The translations under genes were made by a program, and so were the position numbers. Source: Pedobacter deserti (lineage in GTDB: Bacteria > Bacteroidota > Bacteroidia > Sphingobacteriales > Sphingobacteriaceae). Taken from it: a stretch of DNA of 64,000 nt. Where the stretch lies: the NCBI RefSeq assembly GCF_024436415.1, contig NZ_JAFMZQ010000001.1, positions 2,976,001 through 3,040,000 of the forward strand, given 5' to 3'. Below, piece by piece: positions 39,069 through 49,052 of the stretch; position 1 is the stretch's first letter; every line of letters starts with the position of its first letter. The notes under the pieces are model-generated. The model was not told the origin of the DNA and searched no databases. It saw nothing but the letters and a program-made list of their open reading frames with translations.

Positions 39069-39578
39069 ATGCTTAAACATCTGCTCAGCCTTATCCTTAC
39101 TTGTTTTGTAATACCCGCCTTTGCCACTCAGGCCGACACCAGCGCCTATCATTTGCAGCGACTTAAAGTTAACGCGCTTTTGGCAGAACGAAGCTCGAGG
39201 TTTGGTCAGTACGACGAGAGCTTGAGTAAAAGAACCGGCATTTTCGGTCTGCAAACCAAACAAGACATTAAAAACTCAAACGACATCCTTCGTCAAATTG
39301 TCCTGAACGATAACAACATTTTTAAGGAGTTAAAAATCCTGATGGATTATAAAGATCAGCAATATCAGCAAGTACAACGGACCGCGGCAGACATGAACAG
39401 CCGCCTTGAGAACTACCGGGCGTCGATTAAAAAGCTACAGGACGAAAACGAACGCTTGAAACAAGACACCGGAGGCAGCGACTGGAGGTCAATTGGGTTG
39501 GTAGCTTTTTTCGCCCTGATTATCTCATGGATAGTATTCTTTTACAAATTCAACAGAAAAGGAAGACCAGTTACCTGA
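39069..39578 (+). CDS. Membrane-anchored coiled-coil protein, unknown function
   Basis: A 169-residue protein with a signal-like N-terminus (MLKHLLSLILTCFVIPAFA), a central charged helical region with heptad character (RLENYRASIKKLQDENERLKQ) and a C-terminal transmembrane helix, GLVAFFALIISWIVFFY. A TTG nine codons upstream (39042) is less likely because the ATG begins the signal sequence. It probably spans the periplasm with the coiled coil. No family was recognised. It converges with the DUF1015 gene. Confidence 0.6.
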   Translation: MLKHLLSLILTCFVIPAFATQADTSAYHLQRLKVNALLAERSSRFGQYDESLSKRTGIFGLQTKQDIKNSNDILRQIVLNDNNIFKELKILMDYKDQQYQQVQRTAADMNSRLENYRASIKKLQDENERLKQDTGGSDWRSIGLVAFFALIISWIVFFYKFNRKGRPVT

Positions 39579-39589
39579 ATCAAGTCCTC

Positions 39590-40834
39590 TCAATTGAAAT
39601 AATTAGTCAGCAGCCCGACAGGGAACTTCGGCTCCACCCAGGTAGACTTTGGCGGCATAATGCCGTCAGCATCAGCAACTGCCATCACCTGATGAACCGA
39701 AGGCGGATGTAAAGTGAAGACCACGCTGAATATACCCTGATCGACCCTCTGCTGCAATACATGCACGGGTACACGTCCACCTTCAAATGCAATCCTCGGA
39801 TCTGTTCTCGGATCACAAATACCTAATATCGGGTCCAGAATATTCTTTTGCAGGATGGTGACATCAAGCGAGTCTACCGGATCATCGGCATCAAATATCC
39901 CCGGCTTTGGCCTAAGCTTATACCATTGCTTATTCAGGTACATACCGATCTCATGTCTGCTTTCAGGTCTTACCGCACGGTCGGCCTCCTCCACAAAAAA
40001 AGATGCTTGAACAGCCGTTAAAAACTGTGACGGCGACAAATTCCCAAGATCACGAACCAACCTGTTAAATTCCAAAACCCTCACCTCGTCGGTGTTCATA
40101 TAAGCCGTCGTGAAGTAATTATATGGCTCAGCACCCGTATGCCGTTTCACATTTAATGCCCGCTTTTGTAAACCCATCTTCACCATAGATGCCGCACGGT
40201 GATGCCCATCAGCGATATAGACACAAGACATATTTTCGAAAGCAGTTTCAATAGTTTTTATGTCCTCCGCATCCCTTACGGCCCATACTTCATGCAGGGT
40301 GCTATCAGACATCGATAGCTTCAGATCAGACGCCAGACGAATGTAAGCGCCGACAACCTTTTCAATTGCTGCATCAGGCGGATAAGTAACCAATACAGGG
40401 TTAGCATCCAGACCAGTGTGCTGTAAGTAGTCGGCAAGTGCCTGTTCCCTGCGCTCAACGGTCGACTCATGCTTTCTGATCAAACCATCTGCATAATCGT
40501 TGATATGTGTCAACGTCCAGATGCCGGTCTGACTGAGCCCGTCATGTGTCACCCGGTACACATAGATAGCAGGACTTATATCCGGTACTAAAACGTGATT
40601 TTCAAGAAACTTCTCCACGTTTTCGCCTATTGTTTTATAAATAAGCTCTTGCCGGGTACCGCGCAGATAAGGATTGTCCAGTTCCGGATCTATCAGATGC
40701 AGGAAGCTATATCTGTTTTCTGATGTGATCATCCTGGCCTCGTCTGCGGAATAATTTTCCAGGGGATGCGTCACAACCCGCTCTTGCAGGTCCGTCGCAG
40801 GTATAAGCGCACAAAAAGGTTTAATCCTTGGCAT
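39590..40834 (-). CDS. DUF1015 family protein beside the serine genes
   Basis: A 414-residue DUF1015 protein from the ATG at 40834 (MPRIKPFCALIPA); a frame extension to 40948 lacks family sequence and overlaps serA. The mid-protein motif IADGHHRAASM (about 40190-40220) recalls the DGHHR signature of ParB/sulfiredoxin-fold enzymes such as the free-serine kinases SerK and SbnI. Next to it lie serA and serC, but no serB. A role in phosphoserine or serine handling is therefore attractive but is inference. A terminator hairpin (40849-40870) separates it from serA, so expression must involve read-through or an internal promoter. Confidence 0.85.
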   Translation of the reverse strand: MPRIKPFCALIPATDLQERVVTHPLENYSADEARMITSENRYSFLHLIDPELDNPYLRGTRQELIYKTIGENVEKFLENHVLVPDISPAIYVYRVTHDGLSQTGIWTLTHINDYADGLIRKHESTVERREQALADYLQHTGLDANPVLVTYPPDAAIEKVVGAYIRLASDLKLSMSDSTLHEVWAVRDAEDIKTIETAFENMSCVYIADGHHRAASMVKMGLQKRALNVKRHTGAEPYNYFTTAYMNTDEVRVLEFNRLVRDLGNLSPSQFLTAVQASFFVEEADRAVRPESRHEIGMYLNKQWYKLRPKPGIFDADDPVDSLDVTILQKNILDPILGICDPRTDPRIAFEGGRVPVHVLQQRVDQGIFSVVFTLHPPSVHQVMAVADADGIMPPKSTWVEPKFPVGLLTNYFN

Positions 40835-40848
40835 ACTGGCGGAAAATA

Positions 40849-40870
40849 AAACGGGGCAAACGCCCCGTTT
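40849..40870 (-). terminator. Intrinsic terminator after serA
   Basis: On the minus strand AAACGGGGC, a 4-base loop and GCCCCGTTT are followed by TATTTT. The hairpin sits between the serA stop (40872) and the DUF1015 start (40834), so it can end or attenuate the serC-serA transcript before DUF1015. Confidence 0.8.
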
Positions 40871-40871
40871 C

Positions 40872-41822
40872 TTATGAGTTAAAATGTTCGATAATGAGTG
40901 TAGCGAGTTCCGTACCAATACGCTCTTGGGCCTCATTCGTTGAGGCACCTATATGCGGAGTTAAAGATATTTTGCTATGCTCAAGCACTGCTCTTGACGG
41001 CGTAGGCTCATTGTCAAATACGTCCAGTCCGGCAAATGCTACCTGACCGCTATCTAGGGCGGTGATAAGCGCCTGCTCATCAATAGTACCGCCTCTTGAA
41101 CAATTCACAATACCTACACCTTTCTTCATCTTTTCAAATTCCGAAGCACCCAAAATAGGCTTATCCGCAAACGGTGTATGCAGACTGATAAAATCACTGC
41201 CTGAAATCACGTCATCTAGCGATACTGTCTTAACCGGAATATCGACCTGTACGCCGCCCTGCAGCGAAAGTGTCAGTTTCCCGTCGAACGGATAAAGGTC
41301 ATATGCCAGCACATTCATACCCAGGCCAAGTGCCACAGTTGCCGTTTCACGACCAATTCTTCCAAATCCGATGATGCCTATGGTTTTACCACGGAGTTCG
41401 ATACCCTTGGCATAAGCCTTCTTAAGCGCATTGAATTTACTATCGCCATCAACCGGCATTTTCCGGTTGGCGTCCTGAAGGAACCTAACGCCGGTAAATA
41501 AATGCGCAAACACAAGTTCAGCAACCGACAGAGAAGAGGCTGCTGGCGTATTTACAACAGCCACACCCTTGCTTCTCGCATATTCTACATCGATATTATC
41601 CATGCCCACGCCCCCGCGACCAATCAGCTTGATATTCGGACATTGGTCTATTAATTCTTTACGAACCTGAGTGGCACTACGTACAGTAATGGCATCATAA
41701 TTTTTCAAGGCTTCCGCCAGTTTATCCTGAGGCACAGTTTCCGTATCAACTACAAAACCAGCCTGTTCTAACAACATTTTTCCGATCGGGTCAATCCCAT
41801 CGTTTGCAAGTATCCTAACCAT
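40872..41822 (-). CDS. serA: D-3-phosphoglycerate dehydrogenase
   Basis: A 316-residue short form of the D-2-hydroxyacid dehydrogenase family, oxidising 3-phosphoglycerate to phosphohydroxypyruvate. Seen are GRGGVGMDNID, the NAD loop GIIGFGRIGRETA, the catalytic Arg in NCSRGG and the His in LTPHIGAST. It lacks the C-terminal ACT domain that confers serine inhibition on longer SerA proteins, so feedback control is probably absent or different. It is 11 bases after serC on the same strand, which supplies the pathway context. Confidence 0.92.
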   Translation of the reverse strand: MVRILANDGIDPIGKMLLEQAGFVVDTETVPQDKLAEALKNYDAITVRSATQVRKELIDQCPNIKLIGRGGVGMDNIDVEYARSKGVAVVNTPAASSLSVAELVFAHLFTGVRFLQDANRKMPVDGDSKFNALKKAYAKGIELRGKTIGIIGFGRIGRETATVALGLGMNVLAYDLYPFDGKLTLSLQGGVQVDIPVKTVSLDDVISGSDFISLHTPFADKPILGASEFEKMKKGVGIVNCSRGGTIDEQALITALDSGQVAFAGLDVFDNEPTPSRAVLEHSKISLTPHIGASTNEAQERIGTELATLIIEHFNS

Positions 41823-41833
41823 TTAATCTTATT

Positions 41834-42898
41834 TTATTGATGTTTTTCCGCAAAAACCTGCATTAATTCAACCAGAGCGTGTACACTTGTAATCGGTAAC
41901 GCATTATACATCGATGCCCTGAAACCGCCAACACTGCGATGGCCCTTCAAGCCCTCGATGCCATTTTCTTCCACAAACTTCAGGAAGGGCTTTTCCAGCT
42001 CCTTATTCTCCATCACAAAGCAAACGTTCATCCTCGACCTGTCTTCTACGGCACAGGTGCCTTTAAACAATGGATTTCTGTCGATCTCTTTATACAAAGC
42101 ATCAGCCTTCGCTTTATTTTCCTTCTCAATTTCCGCAATGCCTCCTTTAGATTTGAGCCAGCGCAGGTTAAGCATAGCTACATATATCGAGAAAACCGGC
42201 GGAGTGTTATACATTGAGCCACCCTCAATATGAACCTGATAATCGAGCATGGAAGGTATTTTCCTGCCTGAACGGCCAAGGATGTCATCCTTTACAATCG
42301 CGATAGTAAGCCCCGCAGGGCCAATATTCTTTTGCGCTCCGGCGTAAATCAGACCGAATTTCGATACGTCGATAACCCGGCTCATAATATCAGACGACAT
42401 GTCGCATACTACCGGAACATCTGTTTCCGGGAAACTAAACATTTCTGTGCCATATATAGTGTTGTTAGAGGTACAATGGAAATAAGCACTATCGGCGGGT
42501 ATATCATATTCCTTTGGCACATGAGTGTAATTGGAAGCTTTTGAAGAAGCCACGATGTTCGCTGTCCCGAAAGCGGCAACCTCCTTGATGGCCTTACTTG
42601 CCCAAACCCCTGTATCCAGGTAACTGGCAGTTTTCCCCTCGGGCAACAAATTCATAGGCACCATAGAAAACTGCAAACTGGCACCTCCCTGCAATAAAAC
42701 TACAGAATATCCTGAAGGAACATTCAGTAATTCCTTCACCAATCTGGTGGTCTCTTCTACAACATTTTCGAACTCTGATGTACGGTGCGAAATCTCAAGG
42801 ATCGATAAACCATCCTTAAAATCAAGTACCGCTTGCGATGCTTGTTTAAATACTTCTTGAGGTAAAATACATGGGCCTGCGCCGAAATTGTGTCTCAT
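41834..42898 (-). CDS. serC: Phosphoserine aminotransferase
   Basis: A 354-residue PLP aminotransferase that makes phosphoserine from phosphohydroxypyruvate. The N-terminal HNFGAGPCILPQEV, the ISHRTSEF substrate segment, the PLP Lys in YAGAQKNIGPAG, and the C-terminal GHRSVGGFRASMYNA are diagnostic. It leads the operon serC-serA, followed beyond a terminator by DUF1015. The final enzyme SerB is not adjacent. Confidence 0.96.
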   Translation of the reverse strand: MRHNFGAGPCILPQEVFKQASQAVLDFKDGLSILEISHRTSEFENVVEETTRLVKELLNVPSGYSVVLLQGGASLQFSMVPMNLLPEGKTASYLDTGVWASKAIKEVAAFGTANIVASSKASNYTHVPKEYDIPADSAYFHCTSNNTIYGTEMFSFPETDVPVVCDMSSDIMSRVIDVSKFGLIYAGAQKNIGPAGLTIAIVKDDILGRSGRKIPSMLDYQVHIEGGSMYNTPPVFSIYVAMLNLRWLKSKGGIAEIEKENKAKADALYKEIDRNPLFKGTCAVEDRSRMNVCFVMENKELEKPFLKFVEENGIEGLKGHRSVGGFRASMYNALPITSVHALVELMQVFAEKHQ

Positions 42899-42938
42899 TT
42901 TTTTTTGGTTATTTATAATGGTGGTAAATGTAATATAT

Positions 42939-43616
42939 TTATGCCTTTCGGTGGTTGTAAAATTTGAGATCTGCGATCATTTGTTCAGGAGAATCCGCAC
43001 CAAAAATGGAGTTGCCAGCTACCAGCACGTCTGCGCCAGCCATCACCAGGTCAGGCAGGTTTGCCATTCCGATACCGCCGTCTACTTCAATAACGAGTTC
43101 AGGGTTCAGCCGTTCTGCCATGGCTCGCAGTTCACGAACCTTATTCAGCGCGTTCGGAATAAATTTTTGTCCGCCAAAACCGGGGTTTACCGACATCACA
43201 AGCGCAAGATCCAGATCAGGTAAAATGTCCTTAAGCAAGGCCGTAGGGGTATGCGGATTTATCGCCACGCCAGCCTTGCAGCCTGTTGAACGTATTAATT
43301 CCACGACGCGATGAAGATGCACGCATGCTTCATAGTGTACCGTAATCACAGCGGCACCACCCTCAGCAAAACGTTCGATATAGCGCTCCGGGCTTTCGAT
43401 CATGAGATGAACATCCAGGGGCTTTTGGGCATAGGCTTTTAATACTTCGAGTACAGGAAAACCAAATGAAATATTGGGTACAAAAACACCGTCCATAATA
43501 TCCACATGAAACCAATCAGCTTCACTGGAATTAATCATTTGGATATCCTTTAACAAGTTACCAAAATCAGCAGAAAGTACAGACGGGGCAATGAGGTGAT
43601 TAGGATTGATATTCAT
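42939..43616 (-). CDS. rpe: Ribulose-phosphate 3-epimerase
   Basis: A 225-residue TIM-barrel enzyme of the pentose phosphate pathway. IAPSVLSADFGNL at the N-terminus, the metal-binding WFHVDIMDGVFVPNISFG, DVHLMIESPERYI and MSVNPGFGGQKFI all match the family, as does the C-terminal EVDGGIG. It lies 40 bases upstream of serC on the same strand, with its own start region downstream of the pnp terminator. Confidence 0.96.
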   Translation of the reverse strand: MNINPNHLIAPSVLSADFGNLLKDIQMINSSEADWFHVDIMDGVFVPNISFGFPVLEVLKAYAQKPLDVHLMIESPERYIERFAEGGAAVITVHYEACVHLHRVVELIRSTGCKAGVAINPHTPTALLKDILPDLDLALVMSVNPGFGGQKFIPNALNKVRELRAMAERLNPELVIEVDGGIGMANLPDLVMAGADVLVAGNSIFGADSPEQMIADLKFYNHRKA

Positions 43617-43650
43617 TGTGCTAATATAAAATAACGATTTGTGATAACAG

Positions 43651-43676
43651 AAAAGCCCCGCGCAGGCGAGGCTTTT
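43651..43676 (-). terminator. Terminator after pnp
   Basis: On the minus strand a GC-rich stem (AAAAGCC...GGCTTTT with one mismatch) and a following T run lie just past the pnp stop at 43685 and ahead of rpe. Confidence 0.75.
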
Positions 43677-43684
43677 TCATGTGT

Positions 43685-45826
43685 TTATGCTTGCGGAGAC
43701 GCAGCCTCAGGCTTTGGCGGACGAGGCAATAAAACTTTTCTGGAAAGTTTCATCTTGCCTTGCTTATCGATGTCCAGCAACTTAACCGTTACTTTTTCAC
43801 CCTCCTTGAAAACTCCGTCCATAGTCTCCAGGCGTTTCCAGTCTATTTCTGAAATGTGCAGCAGACCGTCTTTACCAGGCATGATTTCCACAAATGCACC
43901 AAATGGCATAATAGATTTCACCTTACCTTCGTAAGTCGCGCCGATCTCCGGCTTGGCAGCAATCGCATTAATACGGCCTACAGCAGCATCTATCGAAGCC
44001 TTGTTATCCGCAAAGATCTCAACGATACCTTTGTTACCAACCTCTTCTATTGAAATGGTAGCACCTGTTTCGCGCTGCATCTCCTGAATGATCTTACCAC
44101 CTGGTCCGATCACTGCACCGATAAATTCCTTATCTATGCTCAGTGATACAATACGCGGAGCATGATCTTTGTAATCCTCACGAGGCTCAGCAATGGTCTT
44201 CTTCATCTCGTTAAGAATATGCAAACGCGCTTCCTTGGCCTGGTCTAACGCATTCTTCAAAACCTCCCATTTTAAGCCATTGATCTTCAAATCCATCTGG
44301 CAGGCAACAATTCCTTTTTCCGTACCAGTTACTTTAAAGTCCATGTCGCCGAGGTGATCCTCATCACCAAGAATATCAGAAAGGATCGCATATTTACCGG
44401 TTTTCTCATCGGTGATCAATCCCATAGCAATACCAGATACCGGCGCCTTGATTTTCACACCAGCATCCATCAGCGCAAGCGTACCAGCACATACAGTAGC
44501 CATAGAAGAAGAACCGTTAGATTCCAGGATATCAGAAACGATACGAATTGTGTATGGATTTTCTTCAAGGCCTGGCAATACCTTTTTCAATGAACGCATG
44601 GCCAGGTTACCATGACCGATCTCACGACGGCCTGCTCCCCTGTTCGGGCGAACCTCACCGGTTGAAAATCCAGGGAAGTTATAATGAAGCATGAATTTGT
44701 TATAACCGTTGATGAAAGCACCATCGATCATCTGCTCATCATCCTTAGAACCCAAAGTCACCGTAGTAAGCGATTGCGTTTCACCACGCGTAAATACGGC
44801 AGAGCCGTGTGCAGCAGGCAGATAACCTACTTCGCTCCAGATCGGGCGAACAGTACGCACGTCACGGCCATCCAAACGGATGCCTTCATCAAGAACCAGG
44901 TTGCGGATGGCATCATACTGCACATCGTGAAAATATTTCTTGGCAAGGAATCCGGTTACATCATCAATATCTTCACCTAATGTTGTAATGAAGTCCATGA
45001 GGACCTCACCAAATGCGTTACCTCTTTCGTGCTTTGCAGATGCAGTCTTAGCAATTGCATACACTTTATCGTACGTGGCTGCATACACTTGATCCCTAAG
45101 CTCCGGATTACTTTCTTCATGAGAGTAAACACGTTTTTCAGTTTTGCCGGCAAGCTCGGCAAGCTCCTTCTGAGCCTGAACCTGTATAACAATTGCTTTA
45201 TGTGCAAACTCGATCGCTTCAACCATTTCAGCTTCAGAAATCTCATCAGCCTCACCTTCTACCATCACGATGTCACGCTCTGTACCAGCTACAAGGAAAT
45301 CCATTGTTGCACGCTCCAGATCACTTACATAAGGATTAACTACCAGTTTACCATCTATACGTGCCACGCGAACTTCCGAGATCGGTCCGTTAAAAGGGAT
45401 ATCAGAAACAGCAATAGCCGCAGATGCCGCAAGACCGGCCAGACAGTCAGGCATTACATTTTTATCAGATGAAATCAGGGAAATCATCACTTGAGTATCC
45501 GAGTGGTAGTCCTCCGGAAACATCGGGCGCAACGCGCGGTCTACCAAACGGGAAATTAGAACTTCATAGTCAGATAACCTGGCCTCACGGCGCAGGAAGC
45601 CTCCGGGTATGCGGCCTGCAGCAGCATATTTTTCCTGGTAATCGACAGATAATGGTAAAAAATCAATACCTGCCTTAGCATCCGGTGTTGAAACTACAGT
45701 AGCAAGAAGCATGGTGTCACCCATTCTAACAACTACAGACCCATCGGCCTGTTTAGCCAGCTTACCGGTTTCAATTTCAATTGTCCGCCCGTCACCCAGG
45801 TCGAACGATTTTTTTATTACATTCAT
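43685..45826 (-). CDS. pnp: Polyribonucleotide nucleotidyltransferase (PNPase)
   Basis: A 713-residue phosphorolytic 3'-5' exoribonuclease of the RNA degradosome. Two RNase PH-like domains are visible ([16 protein letters not shown] in the first, [15 protein letters not shown] in the second). Then come a KH domain ([24 protein letters not shown] in pieces) and an S1 domain ([25 protein letters not shown]). The length is canonical and a short Pro-rich tail follows. It lies downstream of rpsO on the same strand, the conserved rpsO-pnp order, though a hairpin at 45937 intervenes. Confidence 0.97.
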   Translation of the reverse strand: MNVIKKSFDLGDGRTIEIETGKLAKQADGSVVVRMGDTMLLATVVSTPDAKAGIDFLPLSVDYQEKYAAAGRIPGGFLRREARLSDYEVLISRLVDRALRPMFPEDYHSDTQVMISLISSDKNVMPDCLAGLAASAAIAVSDIPFNGPISEVRVARIDGKLVVNPYVSDLERATMDFLVAGTERDIVMVEGEADEISEAEMVEAIEFAHKAIVIQVQAQKELAELAGKTEKRVYSHEESNPELRDQVYAATYDKVYAIAKTASAKHERGNAFGEVLMDFITTLGEDIDDVTGFLAKKYFHDVQYDAIRNLVLDEGIRLDGRDVRTVRPIWSEVGYLPAAHGSAVFTRGETQSLTTVTLGSKDDEQMIDGAFINGYNKFMLHYNFPGFSTGEVRPNRGAGRREIGHGNLAMRSLKKVLPGLEENPYTIRIVSDILESNGSSSMATVCAGTLALMDAGVKIKAPVSGIAMGLITDEKTGKYAILSDILGDEDHLGDMDFKVTGTEKGIVACQMDLKINGLKWEVLKNALDQAKEARLHILNEMKKTIAEPREDYKDHAPRIVSLSIDKEFIGAVIGPGGKIIQEMQRETGATISIEEVGNKGIVEIFADNKASIDAAVGRINAIAAKPEIGATYEGKVKSIMPFGAFVEIMPGKDGLLHISEIDWKRLETMDGVFKEGEKVTVKLLDIDKQGKMKLSRKVLLPRPPKPEAASPQA

Positions 45827-45936
45827 TTAAAAATTATTATGGTATGTCTTCCTCTTTCTTACATACCGGATTTATATATATTACTTTTTGTTTGCAAACT
45901 TAGATAAAAGGCCAATCATTTTAGCTATGAAATTAA

Positions 45937-45964
45937 AAAAGCCATTCCCTGAAGAATGGCTTTT
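45937..45964 (-). terminator. Hairpin between rpsO and pnp
   Basis: AAAAGCCATTC and GAATGGCTTTT form a stem with a 6-base loop. It follows the rpsO stop by about 17 bases and can end part of its transcript, with read-through to pnp, or serve as a processing site. Confidence 0.7.
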
Positions 45965-45980
45965 CCTGATATAAGTAGTT

Positions 45981-46259
45981 CTACTTGATGATATCCCTCA
46001 AACCTAAGTTCTTGATGATAGCACGGTAGCGCTCAATATCTTTTTTGTACAGATAAGCCAGTATACCCCGGCGTTTACCTACAAGCTTCTGAAGCGCAAG
46101 CTGCGTAGAAAAATCCTTACGGTTTTTCTTCAAGTGCTCAGTTAAGTGCGCAATACGGTACGTAAATAACGCTACCTGACCTTCTGCAGAACCTGTGTTG
46201 GTTTCTGTCTCGCCGTGTTGTTTAAAGATTTCGGCCTTCTTTTCTTTACTTAAATACAT
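45981..46259 (-). CDS. rpsO: 30S ribosomal protein S15
   Basis: A 92-residue S15 that binds 16S rRNA in the central domain. The family core HGETETNTGSAEGQVALFTYRIAHLTEHLKKNRKDF (in pieces) and the C-terminal RRGILAYLYKKDIERYRAIIKNLGLR are clear. In most bacteria rpsO is autoregulated and co-transcribed with pnp, which follows here on the same strand. Confidence 0.98.
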   Translation of the reverse strand: MYLSKEKKAEIFKQHGETETNTGSAEGQVALFTYRIAHLTEHLKKNRKDFSTQLALQKLVGKRRGILAYLYKKDIERYRAIIKNLGLRDIIK

Positions 46260-46394
46260 TCTTGAATGGTACTAAAGTGTTTGTTAATTAATTAATTCGC
46301 CGCAAAGATAAGCTAAGTTTTAACAATTAACAAGCGCTTTCCGATTAACCTGCTCATCATAAGTGTATAATTGGTAACTTTACGCGAACCATAT

Positions 46395-46814
46395 ATGGAA
46401 AAGAACGACTACAGCATATTCGAAAGCGAACTAAAAGTGCGCCCCGATGATATCGACATGTTCAACCATGTCCACAACAGCAAATATTTCGACTACGTGC
46501 TGGCCGCACGTTATGAACAAATGAGTGAGTTTTATAAGATGCCAATGGAATCCTTCCTCAGCAACGGCTATGGCTGGGTTGTGCGCACTGCGCTTGTCGA
46601 GTTTAAGCGCCCGCTTATTCTTGGCGATGTGATCAGCGTCCGCACCGGCATCCTCACCATCAACGAAAAAGGCTGCCGTGTTCAATTTGAGATTCTTAAT
46701 AAACGTACAGGAAAAGTGGCGTCCGACGGATGGTTCGATTATGTGATGATTGATATCAACACCGGAAAAGGCTGTAAAGTAACGCCCGAAATGATTGCCG
46801 CATACTCAGTCTGA
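46395..46814 (+). CDS. Acyl-CoA thioesterase (hotdog fold, YbgC-type)
   Basis: A 139-residue hotdog-fold thioesterase from the ATG at 46395; a TTG at 46371 lies over the likely promoter box TAACTTTA (46375-46382). The active-site pattern DIDMFNHVHNSKYFDYVLAAR, with the Asp or Asn at the 4HBT catalytic spot, is present. The acyl substrate is unknown. It overlaps the MATE gene start (46814) by one base, so the two are coupled. Confidence 0.85.
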   Translation: MEKNDYSIFESELKVRPDDIDMFNHVHNSKYFDYVLAARYEQMSEFYKMPMESFLSNGYGWVVRTALVEFKRPLILGDVISVRTGILTINEKGCRVQFEILNKRTGKVASDGWFDYVMIDINTGKGCKVTPEMIAAYSV

Positions 46815-48241
46815 TGAAAACAAATGAAACTGTAAAAGCCGGAAACCTTACTAAAATGTTCCGGCTTATCAAACAATCCATTCAGGGCGAAGAACTGGAT
46901 TTCACCACCGGGAGTATACGGCGTGCCGTAGTGCTGCTCGCCATACCGATGATGCTTGAAATGGCTATGGAATCGGTATTTGCATTGGTAGACCTTTATT
47001 TCGTTGGGCACTTGCACAACAGCAGTCACGCCATACAAACCGTAGGGCTAACGGAGTCGGTACTTACCATAATTTACTCGCTTGCCATAGGCATGAGCAT
47101 GGCAGCTACAGCGGTTGTTGCGCGCCGTATAGGCGAGAAAGATCCGGTAGCCGCAGCAAAAGCAGGTGTGCAGGCTATCATTATTGCCTTTGGCCTGACG
47201 GTGCTGATCAGTATTGGAGGCTTAATTTACGCAAGAGAAATCCTGCTGCTCATGGGAGCATCAGAGGAGACCGCCAGCCAGGGCACACCCTTTATCCGCA
47301 TCATGATGGGCGGAAGTATCATTATCGTAATGCTATTCCTCATCAACGGTATATTTAGGGGCGCGGGCAACGCCGCCATCGCTATGAAAAGCCTGTGGAT
47401 TGCCAATATCGCCAACATCATTTTTTGTCCGATCCTGATCAACGGACTTGGTCCTATACCTGCGTTCGGTCTTACGGGAGCTGCTATAGCTACCACACTC
47501 GGTCGCGGAATTGGTGTATGCTATCAGGTCTACCATCTATCGAGCGGAAAACAATTGTTAAAGCTTAAGCTAAGCTATTTTAAACCCCATTGGGAACAAA
47601 TTAAAACCTTACTCAAAATTGCTACCCCTGGCATATTTCAATTTGTCATCGCTTCATGCAGCTGGATATTCCTGGCGCAACTCGTAGCCACTACAGGAAG
47701 CGATCACGGCTCGGCCGGGTATCAGACCGCTTTACGTTTAATGATGTTCTTTATGCTTCCGGCATGGGGACTCAGCAATGCCGCAGCTACACTTGTGGGG
47801 CAGAACCTTGGCGCGAAGCAGCTCGCCAGGGCGGAAAGATCTGTTTTCACCACCGCCAGGTACGTTACAATTTACATGGTGATCGTGATGCTTATAACCT
47901 TCCTCTTGGGCCGGCAACTGGTTGCTTTCTTTACCAACGATAACCTTATACAGGAGGTAGCCTATCAGGCACTGATCATCATCAGTGCAGGCTACGTATT
48001 TTACGGACTTGGAATGGTGCTTATCAGTACATTTAATGGAGCGGGCGATACCTGGACACCTACCCGGGTCAACTTTTTTGGCTTCTGGCTTTTTCAGATT
48101 CCCCTGGCTTATGTACTGGCCAAATATTTCAGTATGGGCCCCACAGGAGTCTTTTTTGCCATACCAGTTGCCGAGACAGGTATAGCGATAGCCGGATATT
48201 TATTGTTCAAACGTGGGAAATGGAAAACCATTAAGGTTTAG
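46814..48241 (+). CDS. MATE family efflux transporter
   Basis: A 475-residue multidrug/sodium antiporter with twelve predicted helices in two symmetric halves. The N-half start GSIRRAVVLLAIPMMLEMAMES and the second-half LMMFFMLPAWGLSNAAATLVGQNLGAKQ (in pieces) are the classic MATE repeats. It exports cationic drugs or metabolites using ion gradients; the substrate is unknown. It is translationally coupled to the thioesterase, an odd pair without evident metabolic link. Confidence 0.93.
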   Translation: MKTNETVKAGNLTKMFRLIKQSIQGEELDFTTGSIRRAVVLLAIPMMLEMAMESVFALVDLYFVGHLHNSSHAIQTVGLTESVLTIIYSLAIGMSMAATAVVARRIGEKDPVAAAKAGVQAIIIAFGLTVLISIGGLIYAREILLLMGASEETASQGTPFIRIMMGGSIIIVMLFLINGIFRGAGNAAIAMKSLWIANIANIIFCPILINGLGPIPAFGLTGAAIATTLGRGIGVCYQVYHLSSGKQLLKLKLSYFKPHWEQIKTLLKIATPGIFQFVIASCSWIFLAQLVATTGSDHGSAGYQTALRLMMFFMLPAWGLSNAAATLVGQNLGAKQLARAERSVFTTARYVTIYMVIVMLITFLLGRQLVAFFTNDNLIQEVAYQALIIISAGYVFYGLGMVLISTFNGAGDTWTPTRVNFFGFWLFQIPLAYVLAKYFSMGPTGVFFAIPVAETGIAIAGYLLFKRGKWKTIKV

Positions 48242-48288
48242 CCTTTTTTCTTTATATATTTGATAACAAACCAAATATATAAACCATC

Positions 48289-49050
48289 ATGAAACAAACA
48301 ATCTCTAAAACCGCAGGCATAGGAATCTTATTCCTTATGTTTGGAACTACCCTTACTTCTAAAGCTCAGGAAGCGGCAGAAAGCAAGAACATCGTAAAAA
48401 TAAACGTTCCTGCCCTCTTTTTAAAAAACTACTCTTTCCAATACGAGCGGGCCATTGGAGAAAAAATGTCGATAGGCGGGGGAATCAAGTTTTCGCCTAA
48501 GTCGAGTGTCCCGCTAAAATCAAGGCTGGAATCCCTGATAGACGACGAAGAGGCCTGGGAAAGCATCAGCCAGTTTAAAACCGGGAATTTTGCGATCACA
48601 CCCGAACTCAGGTTTTACCTCGGAAAGAAAGTATTTCAAGGATTTTACATTGCACCATACGCCAGATTTGCCACGTACACCGCCGAAGTGCCTTTTAAGT
48701 TTGACGTAGATGTCATGGGTACTACCTACACCGAAACGATGCCCCTTAGTGGCGACATCACTACACTGTCGGGCGGCATCCTTTTAGGATCTCAATTTAA
48801 AATTGCTAAACGTCTGCATCTCGACTGGTGGATCTTAGGCGCCCATTACGGAACCTCATCAGGCAACATATCGGGCACTAAGACACTTAGTAACGAAGAA
48901 CAGCAGGCCTTGCGCGAACAACTGGCAGAACTTGAAGATCTTCCTCTGGTGAAAACCAAATATACCGTAGACGGCAACGGTGCCAAAGTAGACTTCGACG
49001 GCCCATGGGCAGGGCTCAGGGCTGGTCTTAGTGTAGGCTTCCGCTTCTGA
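48289..49050 (+). CDS. Outer-membrane beta-barrel protein, unknown function
   Basis: A 253-residue secreted protein with a signal peptide (KTAGIGILFLMFGTTLTSKAQ). Strands alternating hydrophobic and polar residues follow (PALFLKNYSFQYERAIG, FQGFYIAPYARFATYTAEV, RLHLDWWILGAHYG), ending in a terminal GLSVGFRF with the C-terminal Phe typical of outer-membrane barrels. This resembles the OMP_b-brl/DUF3575 group. The function is unknown. It lies 47 bases after the MATE gene and converges with ddl 2 bases away. Confidence 0.7.
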   Translation: MKQTISKTAGIGILFLMFGTTLTSKAQEAAESKNIVKINVPALFLKNYSFQYERAIGEKMSIGGGIKFSPKSSVPLKSRLESLIDDEEAWESISQFKTGNFAITPELRFYLGKKVFQGFYIAPYARFATYTAEVPFKFDVDVMGTTYTETMPLSGDITTLSGGILLGSQFKIAKRLHLDWWILGAHYGTSSGNISGTKTLSNEEQQALREQLAELEDLPLVKTKYTVDGNGAKVDFDGPWAGLRAGLSVGFRF

Positions 49051-49052
49051 CC

